Source: Bacilli bacterium
Lineage (GTDB): Bacteria; Bacillota_I; Bacilli_A; ML615J-28; CAG-313
DNA length: 64,000 nucleotides
NCBI GenBank assembly: GCA_900752975.1
Contig: CAADXH010000018.1
Span: 62,001 to 126,000, forward strand
Reading direction: 5' to 3'
A program made the translations under genes and the position numbers. The notes beneath the pieces are model-generated. The model made no database searches, was not told the DNA's origin, and saw nothing but the letters and a program-made list of their open reading frames with translations. This document shows, piece after piece, positions 33,628-43,374 of this stretch. The stretch's first letter is position 1. The number at the start of each line of letters is the position of its first letter.

Positions 33628-35298
33628 TTACTTAATATCAGAAACTTTTACCCATCCAGTAACATAATTACCAATTGGTGTTCTACCTACATTACTAGCA
33701 GAGTTTGTAATACGAATTTTACCATTTAATACTTCATTACTATAGATATAATAAGTACCAGATTTCTTGGAAGAATAATTAGATGTAGAAGCAGAAGCAT
33801 ATAATGCCACGCTTCTCAATGTAATTCTATCACCAGCTTTTGGAGTTCCGGAAGAAGAGGACACAGTTGTTGTACCCTTTACCAAAGAAACATCAATCCA
33901 CCCAGTAACATAATTACCGATTGGTGTTCTACCTACATTACTAATAGAATTTGTAATACGGATACGATTGCTAACTACTTCTGTACTATATACATAGAAT
34001 GTACCAGATTTTCTTATACCAGACTTTGCAGAAGCAGAAGCATATAGTGTAGCACCAGATAGAGTTACTTTTGCACCAGCTTTAATTGTTACAGGAGTAG
34101 ATGGGGTTGTCGGCTTAGCTGGAGTTGTTGGGACAGCTTTATTTTTATATACATCATCTTTTGTTAGTCCATAATATTGATAGAAGTTAGATGTAACTGT
34201 GTTATTGCTTACACATTCATCACCCTTCCAGATATTACTTGTTCTGCAATCTAGATGAATAGATGTATATGAAGATGTGATATTAGCAATACCACCAACA
34301 CCCAAATCCTGTGCAGCACAAGAAACAAGCTTTGTAGAAATTGCCTTTTTATGTTTATCATATAATACAACATCTGCTGCATTACCAATACCATGCTGAC
34401 CAACGAATCCACCGATCTTCTTATCGTAATCTGGACAACGATATCCACTATTTACAATAATCATAGAGCATTCGAAAGTTTCAAATAGCTTTTCAAGAAT
34501 ATATACAAGGTATAGGTTAATCTTAATTTCATGTGATTTACCACACTTACACTTAAATTCTTGAACATTGAAATGTTTGGAGATTTGTGTTCTATCACTT
34601 ACATTAAATGAAGTAACCTTATTCTCTGGTGCTTTATCTGTAGTAACAAGATAACCTGTTGGAGTTACCGGTTTAGATTCATTAACAGAACCGGTAAGAT
34701 TATTCAATCCAAGGGCTTTAATCTTTTCTGGATAATTATCTACATAGCAGTAATCAAGATCTACATTACCAGAAATACCAGCTACTCTACCAGTGGAAGA
34801 ATATTGCCACATTGTTTTTTGTGTCCATGGTGTAGAGCTAGCATAATGTGCTACTGCAATATCATACTTGCTATATACACTTGATGGAACATAGCTTTTT
34901 AGGAAAGAATAGTAGGAATAAATACCTGGATAATATCCAGCTGCTCTAATTGTATCACAGAACGCAGGGATGATGGCAGAGGCTACAGCAGTATTTGTTT
35001 GAGTAGAGTGTTCAATATCAAATAGAATTGGGTATTCAAACTTCTTACCTTTCAAACATTCAATACAAGCTTTTGCTTCTTGAATTGCTTCATCTTTTGT
35101 GGTTGCATAAGAGAACCAATAAGCACCCTTTGGAATATTATACTTTTCACAAGCAGCATAATATTCTTCAAATCTATCATCCTTCTGAGATACATGACGT
35201 CCATAACCTGCTCTTAAAATAGCGAAATCAATTTCATCTTTTGTTTTAGACCAATCAATTGAACCTTGCCATACAGATACATCAATACCTTTAAGCAT
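33628..35298 (-). CDS. Bifunctional endolysin: GH25 muramidase plus M15 peptidase plus two wall-binding repeats
   Basis: 556 residues in three parts. Residues 1-200 are a glycoside hydrolase 25 lysozyme (KGIDVSVWQGSIDW at the start, ILRAGYG, PILFDIEHS with the acid pair, WQYSSTGRV...DLDYCY), which cuts the glycan chain. Residues about 240-375 are an M15-type zinc peptidase: HFNVQEFKCKCGK, NSGYRCPDYD, then GQHGIGNAADVV with metal ligands His and Asp, and SIHLDCRTS with the third His. It cuts the stem peptide. Residues about 405-556 are two copies of a 70-residue SH3-like repeat, each ending VGRTPIGNYVTGW, probably binding the wall. No signal peptide, so release would need a holin, or it rides in the virion. 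It sits directly downstream of a fibre-like gene, 18 bases apart. Confidence 0.85.
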   Translation of the reverse strand: MLKGIDVSVWQGSIDWSKTKDEIDFAILRAGYGRHVSQKDDRFEEYYAACEKYNIPKGAYWFSYATTKDEAIQEAKACIECLKGKKFEYPILFDIEHSTQTNTAVASAIIPAFCDTIRAAGYYPGIYSYYSFLKSYVPSSVYSKYDIAVAHYASSTPWTQKTMWQYSSTGRVAGISGNVDLDYCYVDNYPEKIKALGLNNLTGSVNESKPVTPTGYLVTTDKAPENKVTSFNVSDRTQISKHFNVQEFKCKCGKSHEIKINLYLVYILEKLFETFECSMIIVNSGYRCPDYDKKIGGFVGQHGIGNAADVVLYDKHKKAISTKLVSCAAQDLGVGGIANITSSYTSIHLDCRTSNIWKGDECVSNNTVTSNFYQYYGLTKDDVYKNKAVPTTPAKPTTPSTPVTIKAGAKVTLSGATLYASASAKSGIRKSGTFYVYSTEVVSNRIRITNSISNVGRTPIGNYVTGWIDVSLVKGTTTVSSSSGTPKAGDRITLRSVALYASASTSNYSSKKSGTYYIYSNEVLNGKIRITNSASNVGRTPIGNYVTGWVKVSDIK

Positions 35299-35316
35299 AA
35301 TAAATACCTCCTTTAA

Positions 35317-38300
35317 TTACTTAGATTCTAGAGCAGTTAGTCTAGTTTCTAAGTCTTTAATTTTTTGTTGTAATGCTTTAATTGTAGATTTCTCATCAGT
35401 ATCAGTAGCATTTTCTCTGTCAAAATATTCTTTTGTACAAACCAAACCATCTTTCGATACAAACATTCTCTTTGCTTGAATTACAGAAGCATTTACATCT
35501 TCTGTCCATATCGATTCATCAAGACTACCATTTTTATTCAATCTAGAATAACCGTTGGATAATGTAAAAACAATAACACCCCTATTATCAATTTGACGGT
35601 AGTCATTATCATCAAATCCTTTTACATAGTTATAATCATATACATTAGTATCTGAATTGAATGTAGCAATATCGGTGGTTGGATTAGCATTCTTAGTAAT
35701 TGTAATTGTATCATTAACATTTTGTCCAGATTTAATGAACGACTGATTAATCGATTTCTTCATATTAATCAAAGCATCACTTAGAATATCTATAGTCTTA
35801 TTATTAGACAATGCTAATAACAGATTATTCCAATTCAATGTATTACATTCAATTGTACCAAGGATACCATTAATATTTAGCAATACATTATCTTGGTCAT
35901 TCAAAGAAATGTTCAAAACAGATTTATTACCAGCTTGTTCTTTTGAAGCGTAAATTTTATCTACAGAGATATAATCATTAGTGACATCTTTTTGTCCAGT
36001 TCCTTGAATATATACTTGGTTAAAACCAAATCGATTGTTATTATCAATCTTACAAATAATAATATTGCTTGCTTTTGCAGTTACTTTATTTCCGCTGGAA
36101 TCCACCATGTATCTTTCACCATCATCAAAGAACTTAACATCGGTTACAGAATTGAACGTGCTTTTATCATATATTGCAATATTTGTATCACTCACACTAT
36201 CAATCTTTTGATCAGCCATCGGAACAGCTAAATCATAAAGACTCATATATCTAAAGAAATCATAGATTGTTTTATTTTTATAATATTCTTCTCTAATACC
36301 TTTACCATTGATATATTTTAGCTGAATATCATTCAATAAAGGCTTTACTGTGTTAGAAATATTACTATCTGTATCATAAGTATACTTTGTTATATATACA
36401 TTAGAAATGAAATCTTTATAAGTATCTATATTATATACGTATTGATTATTAGAATTTTTAGTTTTAGATAACCTTGGTGCAGGACCGTCTGTATATGTAA
36501 ATGTATTCTCTGGGATAAAATCTGATAATTTAAAGCTGATTGGATTATTATTACTATCTACACCAGATGTTGAGTTTTTAAGATATCTATGAAATCTATA
36601 ATCTAATGTTGTTGTTAATGATAATGTGGTTACATGCTCATATTCATTCTCATTTTTCATATATTTCTTATCAACGAAACAAGGAACTAAAAGGCCTTGA
36701 GCTTGAGGCAGTTTAACCTTATTATTCATAATACCAGAACCGTATAAGAAATAAGTTTCAATAACTGTTGCTATTCTTACTTTAGGATCTTCATCAAAGT
36801 TTTGACTTAAAATTAAGTTATTATATGTATCTCCTTTAGCCGCACAATATGCTTTATCATATGAACTTAATTTAGATAAACCACCAGGGGTATTAATAAT
36901 CATAATTGGATCTAAGAAATAATCATAAGTTCCAAAATGATTATTGATATCAGTAATTGTATTCCAATTATAATCATATGAAACACTGTTAATAAGCAAT
37001 TTAAATCTATACCATATTCCAGGAGTTTTTTCATAATATAGATATGTAGTTTTATTAAAAGCTAGAGCGTTCTTTAATGCAGTTACTGTTGTAGGGACTA
37101 AGGAATTATCTTCCTTACTAAATACCCACGTTTTATAGTTATTAAAACTACCGCTATTAACATACTCATTATCTTTTATTTCATATATATTTAGTACATC
37201 ATTGTCAAAATATAAATATTTTGGCATAGTGTTCATAAGATGTTTTCTAGCATGAAACATTTTTGCTTTCATTAATATTTTAGTAGTGGATACATCTGAA
37301 TGTAATACTTTATCAGAATTATATGATGTATCAATCGCCCTTACTAAACCTCTTGAAAGAAAATGGCAAATAAATAAATCGTAAGTTTTTGATTTTGAAT
37401 TTCTAACAGATAAAAATGAACTATTAGAGTTGTTACTATTCGGAAGAAAGTCTTTTGACACTTTAAATTTAAAGTTTTTAGGAGTTTTTGAAATTAAATC
37501 ATAATTAGAATAAACGAATCTTGTTTGATTATTGATTTGAATAACATCATAATCTAGATTATTATCAGGACTGTTTATATCACTTACAGAATAATTTGTT
37601 AGTTTATATGATAATGCATATAATTCCTCTGTATCAATATCTGAATAATCAGTATCACTTCCACAAGTATTTGTTTTATAAGTATAACTTTTTAAATCAA
37701 CAAAATTATCAAGAAGATCTTTACAATAATCAACTAATGACGATTTGCTATTAGTATTATCAATATACATCATTAATTGTTCATCACACATCATTGATGT
37801 AGCAACAGGAGAAGATGCAGGATCATATAAGAATTGTTCATTTGTTTTAGTAAAATAAACCATTTCATCGGTTTCATTAATTGTACTAGTTAATGTTCTG
37901 CATATATAATTTTCATACCGATCATCTTTATTTGAAAAAAAGTTTATTATTTTTTTAACTTTCTTGCCTTCTGGACTAAAATTAATAATATCTTGTGCTA
38001 AATCTGCTCCAGATGGCATTGTCATATAATATTTATCACTACTATACGGACTTACTCGCATTATTTCAAATGCACTCCATAAGTCACTATGTGCTAATTT
38101 ATATGAAAACATGTCATATGAATCTTGATAATTAAAGCAATTTTCATTTGGTGTTATTAAAAATCTTAAAGCCGATGGTTGTGACTTTACATTGAAACTA
38201 AATGTCCAAGCAGTATCACCATCTACAAAATTTCCCGTCCACCAGTTACCAATGATAGTGGAAGAAAGTCCAAGCCCACCAGCAGTTAACATGTTTAATT

Positions 38301-39384
38301 CCATGTCAAATCCGTTACATTTATTTTTATTTCCATCAATGATTTCTAGTTCAGAGAAACGGTAAGTATCTAATGGAATTGGAATGATTGTGATTGAAGT
38401 TTTTGGTAAGTTCGTAGAATATCCATCGTTTTCAATTTCTCTAGAACCAATTAAATCTCTGAAAAAATAAATGTATTCGTTTTCTTTCTTTTGGTTAAAG
38501 ATATTTGAAATAAAACTAGTGGAATAAGCCAATACATCACTTTTAATTTCACCAGTACTACTATTATAAGTAATGAATGGTAATGCTTTTAATTCACTAG
38601 CGGTATAACAACAATCCTTAATAAATTTCTCATTGACGGTACCAGAGAATTGTACAAAGTTTCTACAACTTCTTACAATTTCAAAGTCGTTTTGGTAAGT
38701 TGATGTAATAAAAGGAAACATCAATGGATAACAAGAAGCATTAAATGCGTTGATATTAGTTACATCTACATTTGATACCGGTACTGCGTAATAACCACCA
38801 TCGTCATCTTTAGTAGGAATCTGATATACAACATTGTCATCACTATTTCTAATAAAGGAATAATAACCGTCTTGAGAATCAAATGTAATTGCTTCATTAT
38901 AGATATCTTCATTGATATTCTTTGTTTTATTGTTATTGAATTGAACAGATGATTCTCCTGCAACATCAAACAATTTGAATTGGCATTTCTCACCGACATC
39001 TTCATTGCCAGTGATAAACTTTTCAAAGTTTGTTTGACTACAGAGATAGATTTTATATTCATCAAAATCAATAATAGCGACTACATAGTCACCTTGCTTA
39101 TAAACATCTTGTTCAGAAGCATAAGACTTCTCTTCTCCGATGCTATTCTTGATAACTCTACCAGCAAAGTCAAAGATATTATCACTTGTAACAGTGAGAA
39201 TACTTTCACCATCTGTATTAAGAATTACCCAATCTGACGAAGACCATACAGCACTTGCAGTGAAGATTTTTAATACTTTGCCAGCAAGTCGCACAGGATA
39301 ACTCGTATCCATAGTAAGGGTATTTTTACCTTCATCTACATTATGATGTAAATCCATACGTCTATTTAAGAAATCTGTAGGCAT
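35317..39384 (-). CDS. Large tail fibre-like virion protein
   Basis: 1355 residues from ATG 39384, seven bases after GGAGG (GTG 39387 is adjacent). Asn-, Ser- and Tyr-rich with many short strands and no enzyme motif. The N terminus (DFLNRRMDLHHNVDEGKNTL) resembles an attachment region. The C terminus is a 25-residue coiled coil (IKALQQKIKDLETRLTALESK), the usual trimerisation end of phage fibres. It is followed in the same unit by the endolysin. Receptor binding is inferred from layout only. Confidence 0.6.
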   Translation of the reverse strand: MPTDFLNRRMDLHHNVDEGKNTLTMDTSYPVRLAGKVLKIFTASAVWSSSDWVILNTDGESILTVTSDNIFDFAGRVIKNSIGEEKSYASEQDVYKQGDYVVAIIDFDEYKIYLCSQTNFEKFITGNEDVGEKCQFKLFDVAGESSVQFNNNKTKNINEDIYNEAITFDSQDGYYSFIRNSDDNVVYQIPTKDDDGGYYAVPVSNVDVTNINAFNASCYPLMFPFITSTYQNDFEIVRSCRNFVQFSGTVNEKFIKDCCYTASELKALPFITYNSSTGEIKSDVLAYSTSFISNIFNQKKENEYIYFFRDLIGSREIENDGYSTNLPKTSITIIPIPLDTYRFSELEIIDGNKNKCNGFDMELNMLTAGGLGLSSTIIGNWWTGNFVDGDTAWTFSFNVKSQPSALRFLITPNENCFNYQDSYDMFSYKLAHSDLWSAFEIMRVSPYSSDKYYMTMPSGADLAQDIINFSPEGKKVKKIINFFSNKDDRYENYICRTLTSTINETDEMVYFTKTNEQFLYDPASSPVATSMMCDEQLMMYIDNTNSKSSLVDYCKDLLDNFVDLKSYTYKTNTCGSDTDYSDIDTEELYALSYKLTNYSVSDINSPDNNLDYDVIQINNQTRFVYSNYDLISKTPKNFKFKVSKDFLPNSNNSNSSFLSVRNSKSKTYDLFICHFLSRGLVRAIDTSYNSDKVLHSDVSTTKILMKAKMFHARKHLMNTMPKYLYFDNDVLNIYEIKDNEYVNSGSFNNYKTWVFSKEDNSLVPTTVTALKNALAFNKTTYLYYEKTPGIWYRFKLLINSVSYDYNWNTITDINNHFGTYDYFLDPIMIINTPGGLSKLSSYDKAYCAAKGDTYNNLILSQNFDEDPKVRIATVIETYFLYGSGIMNNKVKLPQAQGLLVPCFVDKKYMKNENEYEHVTTLSLTTTLDYRFHRYLKNSTSGVDSNNNPISFKLSDFIPENTFTYTDGPAPRLSKTKNSNNQYVYNIDTYKDFISNVYITKYTYDTDSNISNTVKPLLNDIQLKYINGKGIREEYYKNKTIYDFFRYMSLYDLAVPMADQKIDSVSDTNIAIYDKSTFNSVTDVKFFDDGERYMVDSSGNKVTAKASNIIICKIDNNNRFGFNQVYIQGTGQKDVTNDYISVDKIYASKEQAGNKSVLNISLNDQDNVLLNINGILGTIECNTLNWNNLLLALSNNKTIDILSDALINMKKSINQSFIKSGQNVNDTITITKNANPTTDIATFNSDTNVYDYNYVKGFDDNDYRQIDNRGVIVFTLSNGYSRLNKNGSLDESIWTEDVNASVIQAKRMFVSKDGLVCTKEYFDRENATDTDEKSTIKALQQKIKDLETRLTALESK

Positions 39385-39408
39385 CACAAATCCTCCTTTT
39401 CTTGATTT

Positions 39409-39420
39409 TATAATAAAGTT
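39409..39420 (-). promoter_or_regulatory. AACT-N6-TA promoter of the fibre-endolysin unit
   Basis: Minus strand AACT-TTATTA-TA followed by AAATCAAGAAAAGGAGG. Confidence 0.7.
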
Positions 39421-39432
39421 CTTCTATTAAGA

Positions 39433-39467
39433 CAAAAAAGAAAAGCGTACCCTCAAAGAGAGTACGC
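39433..39467 (-). terminator. Terminator of the 41341-39474 unit
   Basis: Minus strand stem GCGTACTC / GGGTACGC with a TTTGA-type loop, followed by TTTTCTTTTTTG. Confidence 0.85.
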
Positions 39468-39473
39468 CAGTTC

Positions 39474-40241
39474 TTATTTTTTATATTGAATATCCATCAG
39501 TATTGAGAATAGTTCTCTGTTAAACATCTGATTGTTCTCAATAGATACAACGCCTTTATAAGCTTCATCTAAGAAGCTCATTCCAAAGTTTCCAATTCGA
39601 AACATTGATTCAGCATTAAACTCTCTATAATAATCTAATTCCAATTCACGATTATCATACTTCTGAATAAAACTCATTAATTCTTGAATTGCCATGTCGA
39701 CGTTATTCTTAATGACAAGTTTTAATATATAAGCTATGAAAGAAACATAAGCTTCATGATACTGCAACTTCCCATCACTAATACCCTTAATATCCATAAC
39801 ACCTTCATCGAATTCATTTAATCCATAGTATATTTCTATACCACGACAATATATATAAATATCATATTGATTTCTAAGGGTGAAATCAATATGACCGAAT
39901 GTTGTTTTATCAAGCCTTCTCAAAGTATAAAAGGCATCTTTCTTGATTGATACAATATCATCTTCTGTCAAATGATTTGCATCGATCAATTTTTTTCTGG
40001 CAATTTTAAATCCTTCTTTTAAAGCCTCTCCAATAAGAGGAGTTTTCTGCATATATCCAAGGGTTACTTCTCTTTGATATTTAGTCATTTGACTAAACAT
40101 ATCATATTCTCTTTGTTTAATGATACCAGATTGAAGTAATATGGATATGTTTGCTTTAGCAATATCATATTCATATATTTCATTTATGATAAATCTAACC
40201 TTCTTTGTATATAAAGTTCTTTTGTATAACTGCGTATCCAT
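39474..40241 (-). CDS. Unknown helical protein
   Basis: 255 residues, unknown. The N-terminal part is helical and basic (KRTLYTKKVRFIINEIYEYD). The body has SKxxKxxx-like helices and a C-terminal FRIGNFGMSFLDEAYKG segment. It is the last of three genes in one unit; the two ahead are paralogs of each other, but this one is not visibly related to them. The ribosome site is a modest AAAGGACG. Confidence 0.45.
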   Translation of the reverse strand: MDTQLYKRTLYTKKVRFIINEIYEYDIAKANISILLQSGIIKQREYDMFSQMTKYQREVTLGYMQKTPLIGEALKEGFKIARKKLIDANHLTEDDIVSIKKDAFYTLRRLDKTTFGHIDFTLRNQYDIYIYCRGIEIYYGLNEFDEGVMDIKGISDGKLQYHEAYVSFIAYILKLVIKNNVDMAIQELMSFIQKYDNRELELDYYREFNAESMFRIGNFGMSFLDEAYKGVVSIENNQMFNRELFSILMDIQYKK

Positions 40242-40261
40242 ATTACACGTCCTTTACTTGC

Positions 40262-40762
40262 TTACATTTCCGTAGAAGGAAGTTCTCTTGTTCCGAAATA
40301 TTTAATATAAGTTTCCATATTACGATCGAACTGTTGAATACCTTCTATTGAAAACGTACCTTCTTTTAAATCCTGAATATCATCAATTTTTCTAACGACA
40401 TTGCAGACATATCCATAATTATCTACAATGAATTTAATCAAAGCTTCGATGATATTCTCAGCAATACCATTAATGTCATTGTCCCACCCCCAACTACACA
40501 TGATATATACAGTTTCTCCATTATATGCATGTCTAAGAATATCCATTAATTCTTTGAATGCTTCCGGAGTTGTCGTTAAATACTGAACATACCATTTATC
40601 AAATTCTTCTTCAGAAGTAAATGAGAAATGAGCAAGAGAATACGGATTCAAATAAACTAATTTTGGAACAGACTCAATTAATTCATTGAGATTATACATT
40701 TTATCAATTACTCTATAAGCTGATACATATTTGTATAAATTTCCAACTCCAAAGATAATCAT
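40262..40762 (-). CDS. Unknown protein, paralog of the 40775 gene
   Basis: 166 residues. It aligns by pattern with the upstream gene: F..(W/Y)Y...L...P.....L...L......(Y)I, then a short acidic segment (WGWDND / FDSEDP), then (I)(A).....A......(Y)G. The fold looks like an alternating alpha/beta single domain in which the strand VYIMCS is followed by the acidic loop, reminiscent of a Rossmann-like or DUF488-like fold, without a clear active site. AGGAGGG precedes the ATG. Confidence 0.5.
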   Translation of the reverse strand: MIIFGVGNLYKYVSAYRVIDKMYNLNELIESVPKLVYLNPYSLAHFSFTSEEEFDKWYVQYLTTTPEAFKELMDILRHAYNGETVYIMCSWGWDNDINGIAENIIEALIKFIVDNYGYVCNVVRKIDDIQDLKEGTFSIEGIQQFDRNMETYIKYFGTRELPSTEM

Positions 40763-40774
40763 ATGAATCCCTCC

Positions 40775-41341
40775 TTAAAACTCTATAAACAAAGACTCAG
40801 GTTTATTTGAGAGTTTGTACTGTCGAATCTCATCATTTATTCTTGGAAGATAGTACTTGTTCACAGATGAAACCATAATGATATTTGAATTTGACACTAC
40901 ATATGCATTATAAGGTAATATACTAATTCCATATCTTGAATGAAGATATGTCGCTAATGCAGATGCAATGATATTCGTGAATTGAGGATCTTCGCTATCA
41001 AAATAGAAGATATAGTCAAATCCTCTTTCAATCAACCCTGCAAGTAATACAACAAGATACTCATGAATCTGTGGGTCAGATTCAAGCTTTCTGTAATACT
41101 GAGTTTGGAATCCTTCGTAATCTCCTTCGATTAAAGAGAACATTGCTTTTGAGTCTGGTAATAAAATTGAACCAACAATATAGCTATCTCCGTAGCTATC
41201 AGTATCATTGATTACAACAATCTTTGTTTTGTTGAAATCAGTTTTACCAGTTTGTGCAAGCTGAGATCTGTATTGATTTCTAATATCAATTAGACTCATC
41301 AATTCTTGATAGGTTAACGCAATAGAAATATTTCCAATCAT
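40775..41341 (-). CDS. Unknown protein, paralog of the 40262 gene
   Basis: 188 residues. Segments IVVINDTDSYGDSYIVGSIL, GFDYIFYFDSEDPQFTNIIA and YLHSRYGISILPYNAYVV suggest an alternating alpha/beta fold. It shares the F...YY..L...P......L...L......Y plus acidic-loop pattern with the next gene, so the pair arose by duplication. Twelve bases separate the two. First gene of its unit, with AGGAGG and a promoter at 41366. Confidence 0.5.
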   Translation of the reverse strand: MIGNISIALTYQELMSLIDIRNQYRSQLAQTGKTDFNKTKIVVINDTDSYGDSYIVGSILLPDSKAMFSLIEGDYEGFQTQYYRKLESDPQIHEYLVVLLAGLIERGFDYIFYFDSEDPQFTNIIASALATYLHSRYGISILPYNAYVVSNSNIIMVSSVNKYYLPRINDEIRQYKLSNKPESLFIEF

Positions 41342-41365
41342 GGTATTTTCCTCCTATAAATTATT

Positions 41366-41377
41366 TATAAGTAAGTT
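41366..41377 (-). promoter_or_regulatory. AACT-N6-TA promoter of the 41341 unit, inside a hairpin arm
   Basis: Minus strand AACT-TACTTA-TA followed by AATAATTTATAGGAGG. The AACT lies in the 3' arm of the 41371-41408 stem. Confidence 0.65.
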
Positions 41378-41408
41378 GAGGTTGCTTTAATATGCTACCT
41401 CAACTTAC
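41371..41408 (-). terminator. Terminator-like hairpin after the kinase-like gene
   Basis: Perfect 12-bp stem GTAAGTTGAGGT / ACCTCAACTTAC with a 14-base loop, just downstream of the 41422 stop. There is no T tract on the minus side, so termination would be weak or the hairpin may have another role. Confidence 0.55.
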
Positions 41409-41421
41409 CCATTATGATTGA

Positions 41422-43362
41422 TTATCTTCTATGATTACGATTGCGATTCTTTTTCTTCTTGCCACCGTATCTCTGTTCTTGGGATCTAGACATTCTCTTA
41501 CCATTGTCACCAAGATTCTCAGGAACTACTGTACTAACTGGCTCAGAAGAAACCACAACAGGTTCTTTAGGTTCTTCTTTTACTTCATTAACACAGTGAT
41601 TAGTGAAAGTGATACTACTATCAAGGAAAGAGATTGTCAAATCCTTAGTCATATCAATAGCATCTTCGTTCAAAGACAGTTCTTCGAGTTCGTTTAATCC
41701 TCTAGTGATAAAGGAAAGAACATTCGAAACACTATACTTAGAACCACCAGAGATTACAATATTGAACTTGTAATCATGCAATGCATTCGACACAATTTCC
41801 AGATACTTGTCATATATCGTCTTATAGATATGAATGTCTGTATGGTCTTCTTCTTCATCCATAATATCAAACGACAGTTTAGTAATAACCGTCTTCCAGA
41901 AGTTGATGATGCTATTGCAGAACGACTTCGTGTTCTTTACGTTGTTAATCAACTTATAGAACACGATAAATCTGTTCGGATTATCATCTGAGATTTCAGA
42001 CAACAATTGATTCAGGACACAATCACATTCAATAATATTATTGAATGAAACCTCACCATTCTTATCAGTTAACATTGTAGCAGTGCACATATCTTTATAG
42101 ATACGAGCTGCTTCCTTAACTTCAACAAAATGATTCTCAGTTGTCATTTCATTGATTTCCTTTGCTAACTTCATAAGTGTCATAGCATCTTTCTTTTCAT
42201 TCAAAACCGTAAAGTTGATACCAGAGTTTAACATATTAAACATCTCTACCAACTTAGAAGTTACAACCTCTTTCGCTTTTGGTTCTTCCTTCTTTTCTGG
42301 CTTTGGTTCTTCTACCACCGCTGTTGTCTGAGTCGGAGTTGTAACAACTTCTTCTTCTGGATTCAGAGAAGTGATGATAACTCTTCTCTTCTTCTTTCTC
42401 ATCAGTGTAGATGGCTTCTGACGATACTCAACATTGTTGTTCATGTTGGAAACTGTATAATCAATATGCTTGCTACGAGCATCACAGTTTCTAACTTCGG
42501 TTCTTCCTGTTTCGATGTCAGTAATTTGAATTTTCATTTTCTTTACTCCTTTTTCTTTATCTTTTTTATACCCTACAGCACTAAGAAGATTTGATAATTC
42601 ATCTCCCTTAGGCATAGATAACGTTGATGCTTCGAATGTTCTACCACATTCTGTACACACAATACGATTATATCCATCATCATAGTCTAATGTCCCACAA
42701 CACATTTTACCATCAACAATATTTGGACACAATCGTTTCTTTGGATTTGCTACATACATAGACGGATAGTCTAATAGTACTGGACCAAACCCTTGGCGGT
42801 ACCCCCAATTCTTCATAGATCTTGTTCCAATATCATCCATCGCAAGGTCATGATTACGAAATCGAAAGAACAAGATTTCATGAATCTCAGGAGCATACTT
42901 TTGAAATTCCGATACATCTTTAATCGGAACTACCTTTTCCATGATGGATAAAGCTCCATCAGGAGAAACGGAAAAGATTTTATTACAAAACGGCTTTAAG
43001 ACATTCTGGTTTACAAATTCTTTTAGATTGCTTGTAAGACCTACCCTATCAGTTGCAACTTTCGCTACAACACGGTCGTCATAGATACATTCATAAGCAC
43101 GTCTATTTGTACCTCCACCAATTAACTTAAACCCTCTTCTATTCATGATTTCACCAAGTAACCGATACTTCTCATGAATTTCACCATTATAAGCAGGAGA
43201 TATTGCTAATCGATAGATTTCAGTAATATCTTCTGTAGTGAAATAAGATAGTAACGGATTAACCTGATAAGAATCATACTCATAGATTAACTGTCTTAAA
43301 AATTCAGAGTCTTTGATGATATCTTTTCTGTAAATATCAGATAGCTTCTTATTCATTTTCAT
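41422..43362 (-). CDS. Protein kinase-like domain plus zinc ribbon, function unknown
   Basis: 646 residues. Residues about 78-200 have the order of a minimal protein-kinase fold: a glycine loop GGGTNRRAYE (82-91), VVAKVA with a lysine near 100, a glutamate-bearing helix (KEFVNQNVL), a hinge-like SIMEKVVPI near 138-146, HDLAMDDIGTRSMKNWGY near 171-188 where an HxD...N catalytic loop would sit, and GPVLLDYPS near 193-201 in place of DFG. Residues 212-241 are a zinc ribbon (CPNI...CCG...CTECG). The second half is helical and basic at the end (GGKKKKNRNRNHRR). Family known: kinase-like pseudoenzymes exist; whether this one has activity is open. ATG follows AAGGTGAG. Confidence 0.55.
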   Translation of the reverse strand: MKMNKKLSDIYRKDIIKDSEFLRQLIYEYDSYQVNPLLSYFTTEDITEIYRLAISPAYNGEIHEKYRLLGEIMNRRGFKLIGGGTNRRAYECIYDDRVVAKVATDRVGLTSNLKEFVNQNVLKPFCNKIFSVSPDGALSIMEKVVPIKDVSEFQKYAPEIHEILFFRFRNHDLAMDDIGTRSMKNWGYRQGFGPVLLDYPSMYVANPKKRLCPNIVDGKMCCGTLDYDDGYNRIVCTECGRTFEASTLSMPKGDELSNLLSAVGYKKDKEKGVKKMKIQITDIETGRTEVRNCDARSKHIDYTVSNMNNNVEYRQKPSTLMRKKKRRVIITSLNPEEEVVTTPTQTTAVVEEPKPEKKEEPKAKEVVTSKLVEMFNMLNSGINFTVLNEKKDAMTLMKLAKEINEMTTENHFVEVKEAARIYKDMCTATMLTDKNGEVSFNNIIECDCVLNQLLSEISDDNPNRFIVFYKLINNVKNTKSFCNSIINFWKTVITKLSFDIMDEEEDHTDIHIYKTIYDKYLEIVSNALHDYKFNIVISGGSKYSVSNVLSFITRGLNELEELSLNEDAIDMTKDLTISFLDSSITFTNHCVNEVKEEPKEPVVVSSEPVSTVVPENLGDNGKRMSRSQEQRYGGKKKKNRNRNHRR

Positions 43363-43374
43363 TATCTCACCTTC

